Both the position numbers and the translations under genes were made by a program. Below, piece by piece: positions 1 through 7,973 of a stretch of 46,200 nucleotides of DNA (within the stretch, counting starts at the first letter, position 1; each line of letters opens with the position of its first letter). The notes below the pieces were generated by a model. It searched no databases. It was given only the letters and a program-made list of their open reading frames with translations, and was not told where the DNA came from. Source of the DNA: Fidelibacterota bacterium (lineage in GTDB: Bacteria; Fidelibacterota; Fidelibacteria; Fidelibacterales; Fidelibacteraceae). The stretch is from NCBI GenBank assembly GCA_028716785.1, contig JAQUPD010000015.1, positions 1 through 46,200 of the forward strand, read 5' to 3'.

Positions 1-247
1 CTTTAATTAAAGAATATACACTGGTATTTTCATTATTGATTATAAATTCAAGTTTACTACTCTTAACTAAATCAACAAATTTGTTCTCTAAAAATTCATC
101 AATATTTGCATGATCAAAATTAGTTGGTGTATTTTCAATTGAGTTTTTTCCTATAAAATCGGGATGACATTTTCCAATATCGTGGAGCAATGCCCCGATC
201 TCACCTGTTAGAATGTGCACTCTGTAGTTTCTGATTTTATCAAGCAT
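1..247 (-). CDS. cas10: Cas10 N-terminus (type III CRISPR large subunit), cut by the window edge
   Basis: Only the first ~80 codons lie in the window; the gene runs off the left edge. The visible part holds LLHDIGKCHPDF, the His-Asp motif of an HD nuclease domain, as found at the N-terminus of many Cas10/Cmr2/Csm1 proteins. In that family Cas10 is the signature subunit of type III effector complexes; it carries the HD DNase and usually a palm cyclase making cyclic oligoadenylate. Two starts are possible: ATG at 265, two bases after the upstream stop, or ATG at 247, which has AGGAG five bases ahead; I chose 247. It follows two RAMP genes, which supports Cas10 over a generic HD protein. The palm GGDD motif cannot be checked here. 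Confidence 0.72.
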   Translation of the reverse strand, partial: MLDKIRNYRVHILTGEIGALLHDIGKCHPDFIGKNSIENTPTNFDHANIDEFLENKFVDLVKSSKLEFIINNENTSVYSLIK

Positions 248-267
248 CTCTTCTCCTGTTCTCATTT

Positions 268-1095
268 TTATGAACCATCCTTAATATTTTCGTTATGTTC
301 GGTGTATAAGATTGAGAATAATTCCCTCTTGTCACACGGTTTAACCTCAACTTCGCTATCTTTTAATCTTTCAATCACCCCAAATCCGCTTGTCTTTTTC
401 GCTGAAAAGCCATAGACGTAAAACATCAGTTTTAAAGCATCAGCTAAAAATCTTAAATCTTCATTGATATCTTCCTCCTTGAAATCCGCTCCCTTAGGAT
501 AGGGAAAATATAGGAGATTAAAATCACCCTTTTTGCCGGGTTTCATAACTTCAAATGGAATTGGTCCTCTAGCGGGAGTCCTGGTATCTCTTTTCAAAGG
601 CGTTATTACATCTTTTTCTGCCTCTTCATTGAAAAATGTAGGAAAAAAGTAAAGTCTTCCTTTTAAGGGATTATCTTTTTCTTCCGGTTCTGAACCAAAA
701 AGTCGTTTGATAATCCTCTTTTTTTCTTGCTCATTTTGCCATTCAACTTTATTTGCAGCAAATCTCAAATGTCCTTTCCATGTTGTAGGCTTCACCATAG
801 GAAGTCCTGTGAATTTATCTCTAACGATAGGGTTTTCAAGGATTTTATTATCAATTATATGAAATTCGCCTTCATCTTTGCTTGTGTAAGGTTTTTTGAG
901 GGTGAAGGAGATTTTTAAAAGAGTGGAGTTTTGAGGGAGACTTTGAAGATCAGAATCTGTAGGATAAAAATTATAATATTGATTTTTACTTAATTTATCC
1001 AAATCTTTTTTCTTTTTGCCAACTTCTGATATCTGATCATCTATGTTTTGATCTAGCTGTACCTGTGAGAGGCTAAGATAATAATCACATATCAT
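268..1095 (-). CDS. RAMP-superfamily CRISPR-associated protein (Cas7-like subunit)
   Basis: 275 residues. The N-terminal ~50 residues are charged and not recognised. From about residue 60 the protein looks like a RAMP fold: a beta strand (LLKISFTLKKPY), then GLPMVKPTTWKGHLRFAAN, which matches the RAMP pattern of Pro/Gly-Ser/Thr-Lys-Gly-x-Leu-Arg. Next comes a strand-rich part with RDTRTPARGPIPFE, like the segment of Csm3/Csm4/Cmr4-type proteins just before the acidic strand. RAMP proteins build the backbone or cap of type III effector complexes around the crRNA. Its ATG overlaps the cmr1 stop as ATGA, with GGAGG inside the end of cmr1. Which subunit it is (Cmr6-, Cmr4- or orphan-type) cannot be decided by eye. 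Confidence 0.7.
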   Translation of the reverse strand: MICDYYLSLSQVQLDQNIDDQISEVGKKKKDLDKLSKNQYYNFYPTDSDLQSLPQNSTLLKISFTLKKPYTSKDEGEFHIIDNKILENPIVRDKFTGLPMVKPTTWKGHLRFAANKVEWQNEQEKKRIIKRLFGSEPEEKDNPLKGRLYFFPTFFNEEAEKDVITPLKRDTRTPARGPIPFEVMKPGKKGDFNLLYFPYPKGADFKEEDINEDLRFLADALKLMFYVYGFSAKKTSGFGVIERLKDSEVEVKPCDKRELFSILYTEHNENIKDGS

Positions 1096-2123
1096 TTTAA
1101 TTCCTCCAATAATTTATTACCTGATTTTTCTTCTTTTAATACACAATTTTTTAACAAGTCTTCTCCGTCAGAAAATAACTTTTGCTTTAAATTACTCTCA
1201 AGATTGTTTTTAATTGGGGATAACAAATAACTATCTATTTCATAACCCCAAATCCTAAATTCCACGGTTTTTGTATCAATTTTATAACCATGAGAAACAA
1301 ATACTTTAGATCCTTTACCTAATTCTCCAAAAATGTCATGTCTTTTGTTTTTATCATTTTCTAAATGGCGTAAAGAGTCTCTAATATGGAATGCTATCGG
1401 AAGAAAATCATAATTTTCCCACAATTTTCTCCAGTTATCCCAATTATCCTTGAATTGGTTATCCTCCTGAGTATGTGTCCAAAAAGATTTATTATTAATC
1501 AGCTTAGATATATCTTCTTTAAATTTAAGTTTAAACTTATAAAAAAAGAATTTATCTAAACTCGCTAAAGAATTTTTAGATTTATATAATTGTCTACATT
1601 TTTCATTCTGATAAGGTAAATTATCTTCAACAATCTTAATTACACCGCTACCTTGTGATATATGTGCTCCTATTGCACCATAATCTTCAATAACTTTGAA
1701 GGTTGAATTCAATAAAATCCATTCATTTTTGCTTATATCTTTTAAAGGAATAAAAGTTAATACAATTGATCCATCCGACATAAAACCATCAACTTTTCTT
1801 TTTAAATATCTATTATTACGTTTTTCCCTAGTTCCTATCCACACTTCAGGAATAGTATAAGTATAATTAAAACTTGTTTCCAACTTAAACTTCCTTGCCC
1901 AACCTGTGCATCCAAATAACTCACACGCATCACAATGATTATCCCCATTGCAATTTGTGTTTGTCGGGTCGCATGCTGTGCCACCCAATCCCCTAATTAG
2001 TGCTTCATACCACCAACGTAAGCTGCCAATGATACCTGTTTCTCTTAATGTGGTATTTTTCCTATCTGCATCTCCTGTCCAGATAGGCGTCAATAATTTT
2101 ATTTTTATGGTATATTGTTCCAT
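1092..2123 (-). CDS. cmr1: Type III-B CRISPR RAMP protein Cmr1
   Basis: 343 residues. The N-terminus is typical of Cmr1: a first strand ending LLTPIWTGD, then GSLRWWYEALIRGLGG, then a cysteine-rich loop leading into CELFGCTGWARKF. In Cmr complexes Cmr1 caps the filament near the crRNA 3' end and takes part in target RNA binding. The cysteine loop (residues ~50-72, six cysteines) probably binds zinc. The ATG at 2123 has AAAGGAG eight bases ahead, so the start is firm. It is the first gene of a minus-strand cas operon with the next two genes overlapping or nearly touching it. No cas6, cas1, cas2 or repeat array is visible upstream; the rest of the operon would lie beyond the left edge. Confidence 0.88.
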   Translation of the reverse strand: MEQYTIKIKLLTPIWTGDADRKNTTLRETGIIGSLRWWYEALIRGLGGTACDPTNTNCNGDNHCDACELFGCTGWARKFKLETSFNYTYTIPEVWIGTREKRNNRYLKRKVDGFMSDGSIVLTFIPLKDISKNEWILLNSTFKVIEDYGAIGAHISQGSGVIKIVEDNLPYQNEKCRQLYKSKNSLASLDKFFFYKFKLKFKEDISKLINNKSFWTHTQEDNQFKDNWDNWRKLWENYDFLPIAFHIRDSLRHLENDKNKRHDIFGELGKGSKVFVSHGYKIDTKTVEFRIWGYEIDSYLLSPIKNNLESNLKQKLFSDGEDLLKNCVLKEEKSGNKLLEELK

Positions 2124-2576
2124 CTATTCACTCCTTTGATCCTGAATTCAAAAAATGAAGGAATAATCTCTTTTTGAATATTCATTTTATTCTTTTTATT
2201 TCTTCAGACATTGTCAATGTCCTCTTTATCAATTCAATAGAAAATTAAATTGTTTTTCATAAAATCTACAGAATGCACCTATAAGCCAAAAACCATAACT
2301 ACCTCTCCACCAAAAGAAGGACATGATAACTTTTTAATGAAATATTACTTTTTTTAAAATATAATATAATTATTTGTAATGATGCAATATTCTTTTAATA
2401 GAAGTCATATCGGGTGTATTGTAAATAAATGATATTCTACTAAATCTTTCCTATAAATAGTGGAAAATTTGCTAAACAAATAGGGATGTGGACGTCAACA
2501 AATATCTTCTCTCTTTAACTCTTCTCATTTCCTCATCTCCAATGATATGTAGAGAGATAAAATACATAGACATAAA
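2124..2576. other. Intergenic gap between cmr1 and the dpsl terminator
   Basis: About 450 bases, very AT-rich. It must hold the promoter of the cas operon. I looked for CRISPR repeats, tRNA and conserved ORFs and saw none. Confidence 0.5.
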
Positions 2577-2606
2577 AAAACTCCCCATCATCATAGGGGG
2601 AGTTTT
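2577..2606 (-). terminator. Rho-independent terminator of the thioferritin-like gene
   Basis: A perfect ten-base stem (AAAACTCCCC at 2577-2586 pairing with GGGGAGTTTT at 2597-2606) with a ten-base loop. Read on the minus strand it ends in a run of seven T, 60 bases after the stop of the gene at 2667. Confidence 0.9.
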
Positions 2607-2666
2607 GTAAGTTCAGACTTTTTTAGCGTTAGGGAATATGAATTTCCCCTCTTTTGTAGGAAAAGA

Positions 2667-3155
2667 TTAAGCCAACGCTTCCAAATCTTCCAAAAGTGCC
2701 TGAAGGTCTTCTTCGTGTTCTACTTCATCCTCAAGAATTTGGAGAGCCATATTGTAGGTAATGGGATCTTTTTCCTTGGTGATTTCAAGCAAATGTTGAT
2801 AGACGTCGATAGCGCATTGTTCTCCATGAATATTTTGATCAAGGATCGTCCGGACAAAGGGATCCTCAGGTGCATCGTATCCACAGTTGGTAACTTTGTA
2901 CCAGTCTTCCGGTTTAAGAACAGGTGTCCCACCAAGTTGGATAATTCGTGTGACAAGCATCTCGGCGTGACGAAGTTCATCATTGGCATGTTGTGTGAGT
3001 TCACCAATCACAGCTTCTTTCATAGGACCTTTCACTACTTGTGCCCCAATCCAATATTGATAATATGCCAACCATTCATCAGCAAAAGCCTTGTTAAGTA
3101 ACTCGATAAGTTTGTCAACATCCATTCCTACAATTTCTCTTCCTTTTGTACCCAT
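2667..3155 (-). CDS. Ferritin-like Dps-like (DPSL/thioferritin type) protein
   Basis: 162 residues forming a four-helix ferritin-like domain. The candidate di-iron ligands are spaced as in that fold: E27 in DEWLAYYQYW, E60 and H63 in DELRHAE, E112 in HGEQC, and ED/EH pairs in LEDEVEHEED (140-150). Two cysteines, C91 and C114, lie 23 residues apart. That spacing resembles the cysteine pair near the metal site of archaeal and anaerobe DPSL (thioferritin) proteins, which use iron and peroxide to protect against oxidative stress. Canonical bacterioferritin and Dps lack this pair. Start is firm: ATG at 3155 with AAAGGAGG upstream. It stands alone with its own terminator. Alternative: a plain bacterioferritin-type protein. 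Confidence 0.8.
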   Translation of the reverse strand: MGTKGREIVGMDVDKLIELLNKAFADEWLAYYQYWIGAQVVKGPMKEAVIGELTQHANDELRHAEMLVTRIIQLGGTPVLKPEDWYKVTNCGYDAPEDPFVRTILDQNIHGEQCAIDVYQHLLEITKEKDPITYNMALQILEDEVEHEEDLQALLEDLEALA

Positions 3156-3595
3156 GGGTGAGTCCTCCTTTTTACTTTCATGTTAAGAATACTTGTAAAT
3201 TGTTAGCCTTTTTATTGTCATTGTGTTCATACTTTAAATATAGACAAATAATTTAGAATTTCGTTACACTTTGATGAGGACACATTTGCGAGTAAAGGAA
3301 CTGGCGTTAGAAGACATATCGGATGAAATATCAGTTAGATTCATTTAGAGGAAATGAATTGTATAATGCTTTATTATTGTTTAAAACATTAACTTTTTGA
3401 ATAACGTTATGTTTTCCTTTCATGCGTAAAATTCTCTTTCACAAACCATTATCCTGTATTCATTATGATTATATTATTTTCCTATTCACATAAATGCTTT
3501 ATAGTCCTCTACCACTATCTATTTTAGTATCTAATTCTTCTATATGATTATTTTATCCGTTATATATGGCTCTCCCTATTTTTAATTTACCTTTA
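3156..3595. other. Divergent intergenic region
   Basis: About 440 bases between the divergent thioferritin-like gene and uvrB, very AT-rich, with no credible ORF. It must carry both promoters. The only structured element I could see is the inverted repeat at 3596-3617, listed separately. Confidence 0.45.
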
Positions 3596-3617
3596 ATTGT
3601 CTTATATTTCTGACAAT
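3596..3617. promoter_or_regulatory. Inverted repeat directly ahead of uvrB (possible operator)
   Basis: ATTGTC at 3596-3601 and GACAAT at 3612-3617 form a perfect six-base inverted repeat with a ten-base spacer. It abuts the uvrB ATG at 3618. uvrB is a typical SOS gene, so a lineage-specific LexA site is one reading, but the motif does not match a LexA box I know. Confidence 0.3.
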
Positions 3618-5612
3618 ATGGCAAAATTCAAGATTAAATCAAGTTTTAAACCTACCGGTGATCAACCGGAAGCAATTCAATCCCTGGTCGATGGCCTGAA
3701 TCGAGGCGAAAAATTCCAGACGCTCTTGGGTATTACAGGGTCTGGCAAGACGTTTACGATGGCAAAAGTTATTGAAGAAGTCCAACGTCCTACGTTAATT
3801 ATTTCCCATAATAAAACATTAGCTGCCCAGCTCTATGGCGAGTTTAAAAGCTTTTTTCCCGATAATGCAGTAGAGTATTTTATCAGCTATTATGATTATT
3901 ACCAACCAGAAGCCTATCTTCCGGTAACGGACACTTATATTGAAAAAGATTCAGATATCAATGATGAAATTGAGAAACTTCGTTTAAAAGCAACGGCTTC
4001 ACTTCTTTCTCGCCAGGATGTTATTGTAGTTGCATCGGTATCGTGTATTTACGGTTTGGGATCCCCAACGGAATATAAAGAGCAGGTTATTTTCCTTAAA
4101 AAGGGAGAAACTATTTCCCGTGAATCCTTATTAAAACACTTAATATCCATTCATTATGTTCGAAATGATATCAGTTTTTCCCGGGGGACCTTTAGGATTC
4201 GGGGAGAGATAATGGATATTTATCCTGCCTATAACGACATTCCAGCGCGTTTGGAATTCTGGGGGGATGAATTGGAAAGCATTACATTTTTCGACCCTCT
4301 TACAGGAAAAGCTCAAGGGAGTTCAGATTTTCTGATGATATATCCTGCCAGACATTTTATTACCAATGAAGAAATAATGAAAGTTGCTATTCAGGATATC
4401 CGTCAAGAACTTTCTGAACGACTCACAGACCTTCGGCAAATGGGAAAATTGGTCGAAGCGCAGCGTTTGGAACAGCGGGTAAATTATGATATTGAAATGA
4501 TGCAGGAGCTTGGATACTGTTCCGGTATCGAAAATTATAGTCGTCATCTTACACGACGAAAACCAGGAGAGCGTCCTTTTACCCTTATGGATTTTTTCCC
4601 AAAAGATTATCTTCTCTTTATTGATGAATCCCATGCAACCATTCCCCAAATCCGCGCCATGTATAATGGCGATTACTCCCGAAAGGAAGTCCTTGTGGAA
4701 TATGGTTTTCGTCTTCCCAGCGCTCTGGATAATCGACCCATGAAATTTGACGAATTTGAAGCGATGATTAACCAAGTTATTTTTGTCAGTGCGACCCCTG
4801 CCGATTACGAGATAGAAAAAACTCATGGTGTTTTTACAGAACAAATTATTCGTCCAACCGGCCTTTTAGATCCTGAAATTGAGGTCCGCCCAACAAAAAA
4901 TCAAATTGATGATTTGATTGATGAAATAAAAAAACGAACGGCTAAAAAAGAACGTGTGTTGATTACAACCCTTACTAAAAAAATGTCTGAAAATCTTGCA
5001 GAGTTCCTCAAGAATGTCCAGGTAAAAACCCGATATCTTCACTCTGAAATTGATAGTCTTGAACGGATTTCCATTCTTAGGGATCTTCGACTGGGGGAAT
5101 TTGATGTCCTTGTGGGAATTAACTTACTCAGAGAAGGGTTGGATCTTCCGGAAGTTTCCCTTGTTTCTATTTTGGATGCCGATAAACAGGGATTCCTCCG
5201 ATCAGAACGTTCTCTTTTTCAAATTGCAGGACGGGCAAGCCGAAATGTAAACGGAAAAGTGATTTTTTATGCCGATCACATAAGTGATGCTATGAAAACG
5301 GTGATCGATGAAACTAATCGTCGCCGCAAGGTTCAAATGGACTATAATAAAGCACATAATATTACCCCCGTAACGGTGTATAAAACTCAAGATGACGTTC
5401 GCATGAGCACATCAATCGCAGATTACTCTCACATAAGAGAAAAACAAGCTAAATACGCTTTTAAGCAAGATGCTGCCGCCATGTCTAAACTTGATATTCT
5501 TAAACAAATTGATGATCTGACGAATGAAATGAATCAAGCCGCTGAAAATCTTGAATTTGAATTAGCAGCAAAATTGAGAGATCAAATTTTGGTTTTAAAA
5601 AGGGCACTATAA
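3618..5612 (+). CDS. uvrB: Excinuclease ABC subunit B
   Basis: 664 residues, the usual UvrB length. UvrB is the damage-verifying helicase-like subunit of UvrABC nucleotide excision repair. Visible motifs are Walker A GITGSGKT (39-45), the DNA-clamping beta-hairpin [10 protein letters not shown] (~91-100), the DESH helicase box ([13 protein letters not shown], ~335), helicase motif VI around QIAGRASRN, and a C-terminal UVR motif that binds UvrC. The frame also opens seven codons earlier at a TTG, but that would run through the inverted repeat. [17 protein letters not shown] is the family's usual N-terminus, so I use the ATG at 3618. Neither start has a Shine-Dalgarno sequence. It is first of a three-gene plus-strand operon. 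Confidence 0.97.
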   Translation: MAKFKIKSSFKPTGDQPEAIQSLVDGLNRGEKFQTLLGITGSGKTFTMAKVIEEVQRPTLIISHNKTLAAQLYGEFKSFFPDNAVEYFISYYDYYQPEAYLPVTDTYIEKDSDINDEIEKLRLKATASLLSRQDVIVVASVSCIYGLGSPTEYKEQVIFLKKGETISRESLLKHLISIHYVRNDISFSRGTFRIRGEIMDIYPAYNDIPARLEFWGDELESITFFDPLTGKAQGSSDFLMIYPARHFITNEEIMKVAIQDIRQELSERLTDLRQMGKLVEAQRLEQRVNYDIEMMQELGYCSGIENYSRHLTRRKPGERPFTLMDFFPKDYLLFIDESHATIPQIRAMYNGDYSRKEVLVEYGFRLPSALDNRPMKFDEFEAMINQVIFVSATPADYEIEKTHGVFTEQIIRPTGLLDPEIEVRPTKNQIDDLIDEIKKRTAKKERVLITTLTKKMSENLAEFLKNVQVKTRYLHSEIDSLERISILRDLRLGEFDVLVGINLLREGLDLPEVSLVSILDADKQGFLRSERSLFQIAGRASRNVNGKVIFYADHISDAMKTVIDETNRRRKVQMDYNKAHNITPVTVYKTQDDVRMSTSIADYSHIREKQAKYAFKQDAAAMSKLDILKQIDDLTNEMNQAAENLEFELAAKLRDQILVLKRAL

Positions 5613-5615
5613 GAA

Positions 5616-6791
5616 ATGATTGACATTGAACAAAAATATGGCATTATCGGAAAATCTGATGCCATTAAAGAAGTTATTAGTTCCATTGAACAAGTTGCAC
5701 CAACAAATATTAGCATTCTTATTGTTGGAGAAAGCGGTACGGGAAAAGAGCTGGTTGCCCGGGCAATTCACTTGTTGAGCAATCGAAAAAACAAAGCATA
5801 TATCGTCGTGAATTGTGGTGCAATTCCATCAGGAACCATAGAGAGTGAACTTTTTGGACACAAAAAAGGAAGTTTTACTGGTGCGGTTGAAGATCGGAAA
5901 GGATTTTTTGAAGCAGCCGATGGGGGCACCATTTTTCTCGATGAAATCGGTGAACTCCCTCTTGAAACGCAGGTCAAACTCCTTCGTGTGCTGGAATCAG
6001 GAGAGATTATTCGCGTAGGAGAAAGCATTCCCCGCCATGTGGATGTCCGTCTTCTTGCTGCCACCAATCGCGATTTAAAAGAACAGGTATTAAAAGGAGA
6101 ATTTCGAAAGGATCTCTATTACCGAATAAAGACGATTACCATTCATATTCCACCCCTTCGTGAACGCCGCGAAGATATCCCCATGCTGGCAGAATATTTT
6201 ATGATTGAATATGCAGATCGCAATAATTTACCCTATAAACCCATCTCTCCCGCCGCAATGAAAATTCTGGAATCTTTAAACTGGCAAGGAAATATCCGAG
6301 AATTGCGAAATTTTATTCAATCGGTTTTTATTCTCGAAAAATCAAAAATTATTCAGCCCGAAACAGTCCGGGAATACCTTCAAAAAAATGTAGGATACCT
6401 TGATAGTGATCATTTTGATACACGTTTCCCTGTTCGCATGGATAAAGATATTGACAAAATGGAGCGTGAACTCATTCTCCAACAATTATTACTGCTTCGT
6501 CAGGATATGGAAGAAATAAAAACTATGTTAAAGCAGAATTACTACATGCTTGAAAAAGGACAATTGTCGTTGACTGAAATTCCTCAACGAGCCAATGATA
6601 TTGAAAATAGTGCCATTTTCTCCAAAGAAATTCTCCCTGTAGAAGATAAATCCATCAGTGAAATGGAAAAAGAATTGATAGAAAAAACCCTGGAAAAATA
6701 TCAAGGGTCAAAACGTAAAACGGCTCAGGCACTAAAAATTAGCGAGCGAACACTCTATAGGAAATTGAAAGAATATGGAATACAACGTTAA
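5616..6791 (+). CDS. Sigma-54-dependent Fis-family activator lacking a sensor domain
   Basis: 391 residues: an AAA+ sigma-54 interaction domain from the very N-terminus, then a linker and a C-terminal Fis-type helix-turn-helix (KRKTAQALKISERTLYRKL, ~367-385). Walker A is GESGTGKE (38-45) and Walker B GGTIFLDEIGE (103-113). The loop that touches sigma-54 reads GSFTGA (85-90) instead of the canonical GAFTGA. There is no receiver, GAF or PAS domain, so activity would be set by expression or a partner. Residues ~270-350 form a charged, partly coiled-coil linker. It begins three bases after uvrB, and its last 17 bases overlap lptE. In Bacteroidetes a similar activator also sits directly before lptE. 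Confidence 0.92.
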   Translation: MIDIEQKYGIIGKSDAIKEVISSIEQVAPTNISILIVGESGTGKELVARAIHLLSNRKNKAYIVVNCGAIPSGTIESELFGHKKGSFTGAVEDRKGFFEAADGGTIFLDEIGELPLETQVKLLRVLESGEIIRVGESIPRHVDVRLLAATNRDLKEQVLKGEFRKDLYYRIKTITIHIPPLRERREDIPMLAEYFMIEYADRNNLPYKPISPAAMKILESLNWQGNIRELRNFIQSVFILEKSKIIQPETVREYLQKNVGYLDSDHFDTRFPVRMDKDIDKMERELILQQLLLLRQDMEEIKTMLKQNYYMLEKGQLSLTEIPQRANDIENSAIFSKEILPVEDKSISEMEKELIEKTLEKYQGSKRKTAQALKISERTLYRKLKEYGIQR

Positions 6792-7308
6792 AAAAATATG
6801 TTTGCACGTGATTCTTTTTTGCCTTCTTTTTTTTACAGGATGCGGTATTTATTCGGTGCGGCCAGGAACAATTCCTCCTGGAATTAAAAGTATTGCCATT
6901 GAAGATGTTGTGAATGAGACCGCTGAATTTAATTTAGGACAACATGTTACTGCTGCCTTGATTAATCGCATCTTATCTGAAAACATATTGCCTTTGGCAG
7001 AACCTGAAGCCGCTCACTCTATCCTTCGTGTTTCTTTAACACGCATTACGGATGATCCCTATACCTTTGATGAAACAGAAACGGTAAAAGAATATAAACT
7101 TACCCTAACAGCCCGCTATGAATGGCTGGCTCTCCCTGACAATCGGGAACTGATGAAAGGTACCCTGAGTCAGTGGAGTGTGTATTATAGCGATTCATAC
7201 AATAACCAGCTTTCACCAAGCGATCAAATTACGCGGGAGGATGCCCTTCAGGATGTTGTTGAAAAAACTTCCCAAGATATCCTCGAAAAACTTACATCTG
7301 ATTGGTAA
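6775..7308 (+). CDS. lptE: LPS assembly lipoprotein LptE
   Basis: 177 residues. An N-terminal signal peptide with lipobox FFTGC (cysteine ~24) predicts an outer-membrane lipoprotein. The start of the mature part, GIYSVRPGTIPPGIKSIAIEDVVN, is the usual pattern of LptE in Bacteroidetes-like bacteria. LptE plugs the LptD barrel and is needed to insert lipopolysaccharide into the outer leaflet. The ATG at 6775 lies inside the end of the preceding activator gene, 17 bases before its stop, so the two are probably translationally coupled. It is the last gene of the operon. The family is poorly conserved; the call rests on lipobox, length, sequence pattern and context. Confidence 0.8.
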   Translation: MEYNVKKICLHVILFCLLFFTGCGIYSVRPGTIPPGIKSIAIEDVVNETAEFNLGQHVTAALINRILSENILPLAEPEAAHSILRVSLTRITDDPYTFDETETVKEYKLTLTARYEWLALPDNRELMKGTLSQWSVYYSDSYNNQLSPSDQITREDALQDVVEKTSQDILEKLTSDW

Positions 7309-7355
7309 TTGACAGATCAACACGAACTTTTTCAAAACGGGAATTCTTAAATAAC

Positions 7356-7803
7356 CGTTCCACTCCTGTTTTCCGCAATTTTTTGCAACACCCGCGTAAC
7401 TCATTGATAATCAATATTATTATTTTAAATTTGGGTGTTGCAAAATTTTCATCATGTTTATCAGAAAAGTAGAAATCATTCTGGAAGTCAGTCTGTACAA
7501 GTGATACAGAATTTCAGAGGTAAATATAAAAAGGAATCGCATAGAAGGTCATATCTGTATTGCTTTTTCGGCTTACTGTATACTCAAGGAGCTTGAAAGA
7601 GTTTTATACAAAGAGAAGTCGACTATATCACTAAAAAGGGCTAGAGAGTTAACACATAACATGTATCAAATCACCTATACATTGCTAGAATCAAAGAAAA
7701 CAAAATCCAAACTTCTTAATATGGATAAAGAACAGCTGAAATATACAGAATTGGTTATAAAAATTTTTAGGGTGTCTCATTGCGGAAAACAGGAAAAGAG
7801 GGT
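7356..7803 (+). mobile_element. MITE-like, internally deleted IS1634-type element
   Basis: About 448 bases. The ends carry an inverted repeat: TCCTGTTTTCCGCAAT at 7364-7379 and its exact complement at 7779-7794, extended inward by imperfect ACACCC blocks (left inner edge 7388-7393; right 7770-7775). A candidate 6-bp target duplication, AATAAC, flanks it (7350-7355 and 7804-7809). Inside, both ends of one transposase survive. From ATG 7454 comes MFIRK, then in another frame RNHSGSQSVQVIQNFRGKY, like the N-terminus of IS1634-type transposases. From 7532 comes RNRIEGHICIAFSAYCILKE and then LERVLYKEK, like the C-terminal part. The catalytic middle is missing, so the element cannot move itself. 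The family name is from memory of the motifs. Confidence 0.65.
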
Positions 7804-7870
7804 AATAACATCCTCCCTTTTTGAAATAATTATAAATTTTCCTTACATTATTATATTAAGATATGTTTAG
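7454..7870 (+). pseudogene. Transposase relic (N-terminal ~25 codons joined to C-terminal ~75 codons)
   Basis: The start (ATG 7454) and the end of a DDE transposase are present, with the middle deleted and a frame change around 7469 and again near 7530. The C-terminal frame reads RNRIEGHICIAFSAYCILKE at 7532-7591, then LTHNMYQITYTLLESKKTKS and on to KIFRVSHCGKQE. It then runs on through the right inverted repeat to a chance stop at 7870. The 69-codon ATG-started stretch at 7661-7870 is part of this relic, not a gene. Confidence 0.62.
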
Positions 7871-7973
7871 GAATTCCCCCCCACCCCGGGGGTAAGATAA
7901 GCCAATAAGATATCTATGTCAAGTTTATAGTGTTATTTTTATGTCTTTAAATATTTTTACTCTAAAATCAAAC

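Noticed and set aside
2124-2600. CRISPR array beside the cas operon
   Set aside because: I looked for evenly spaced direct repeats upstream of cmr1 and found none; an array, if present, lies outside the window.
2715-3101. 128-codon open stretch on the plus strand inside the thioferritin-like gene
   Set aside because: Shadow of the real minus-strand gene, which has start, binding site and terminator.
4323-4844. 173-codon open stretch on the minus strand inside uvrB
   Set aside because: It is antisense to a strongly conserved gene, has no ribosome binding site, and its protein looks like a shadow of UvrB.
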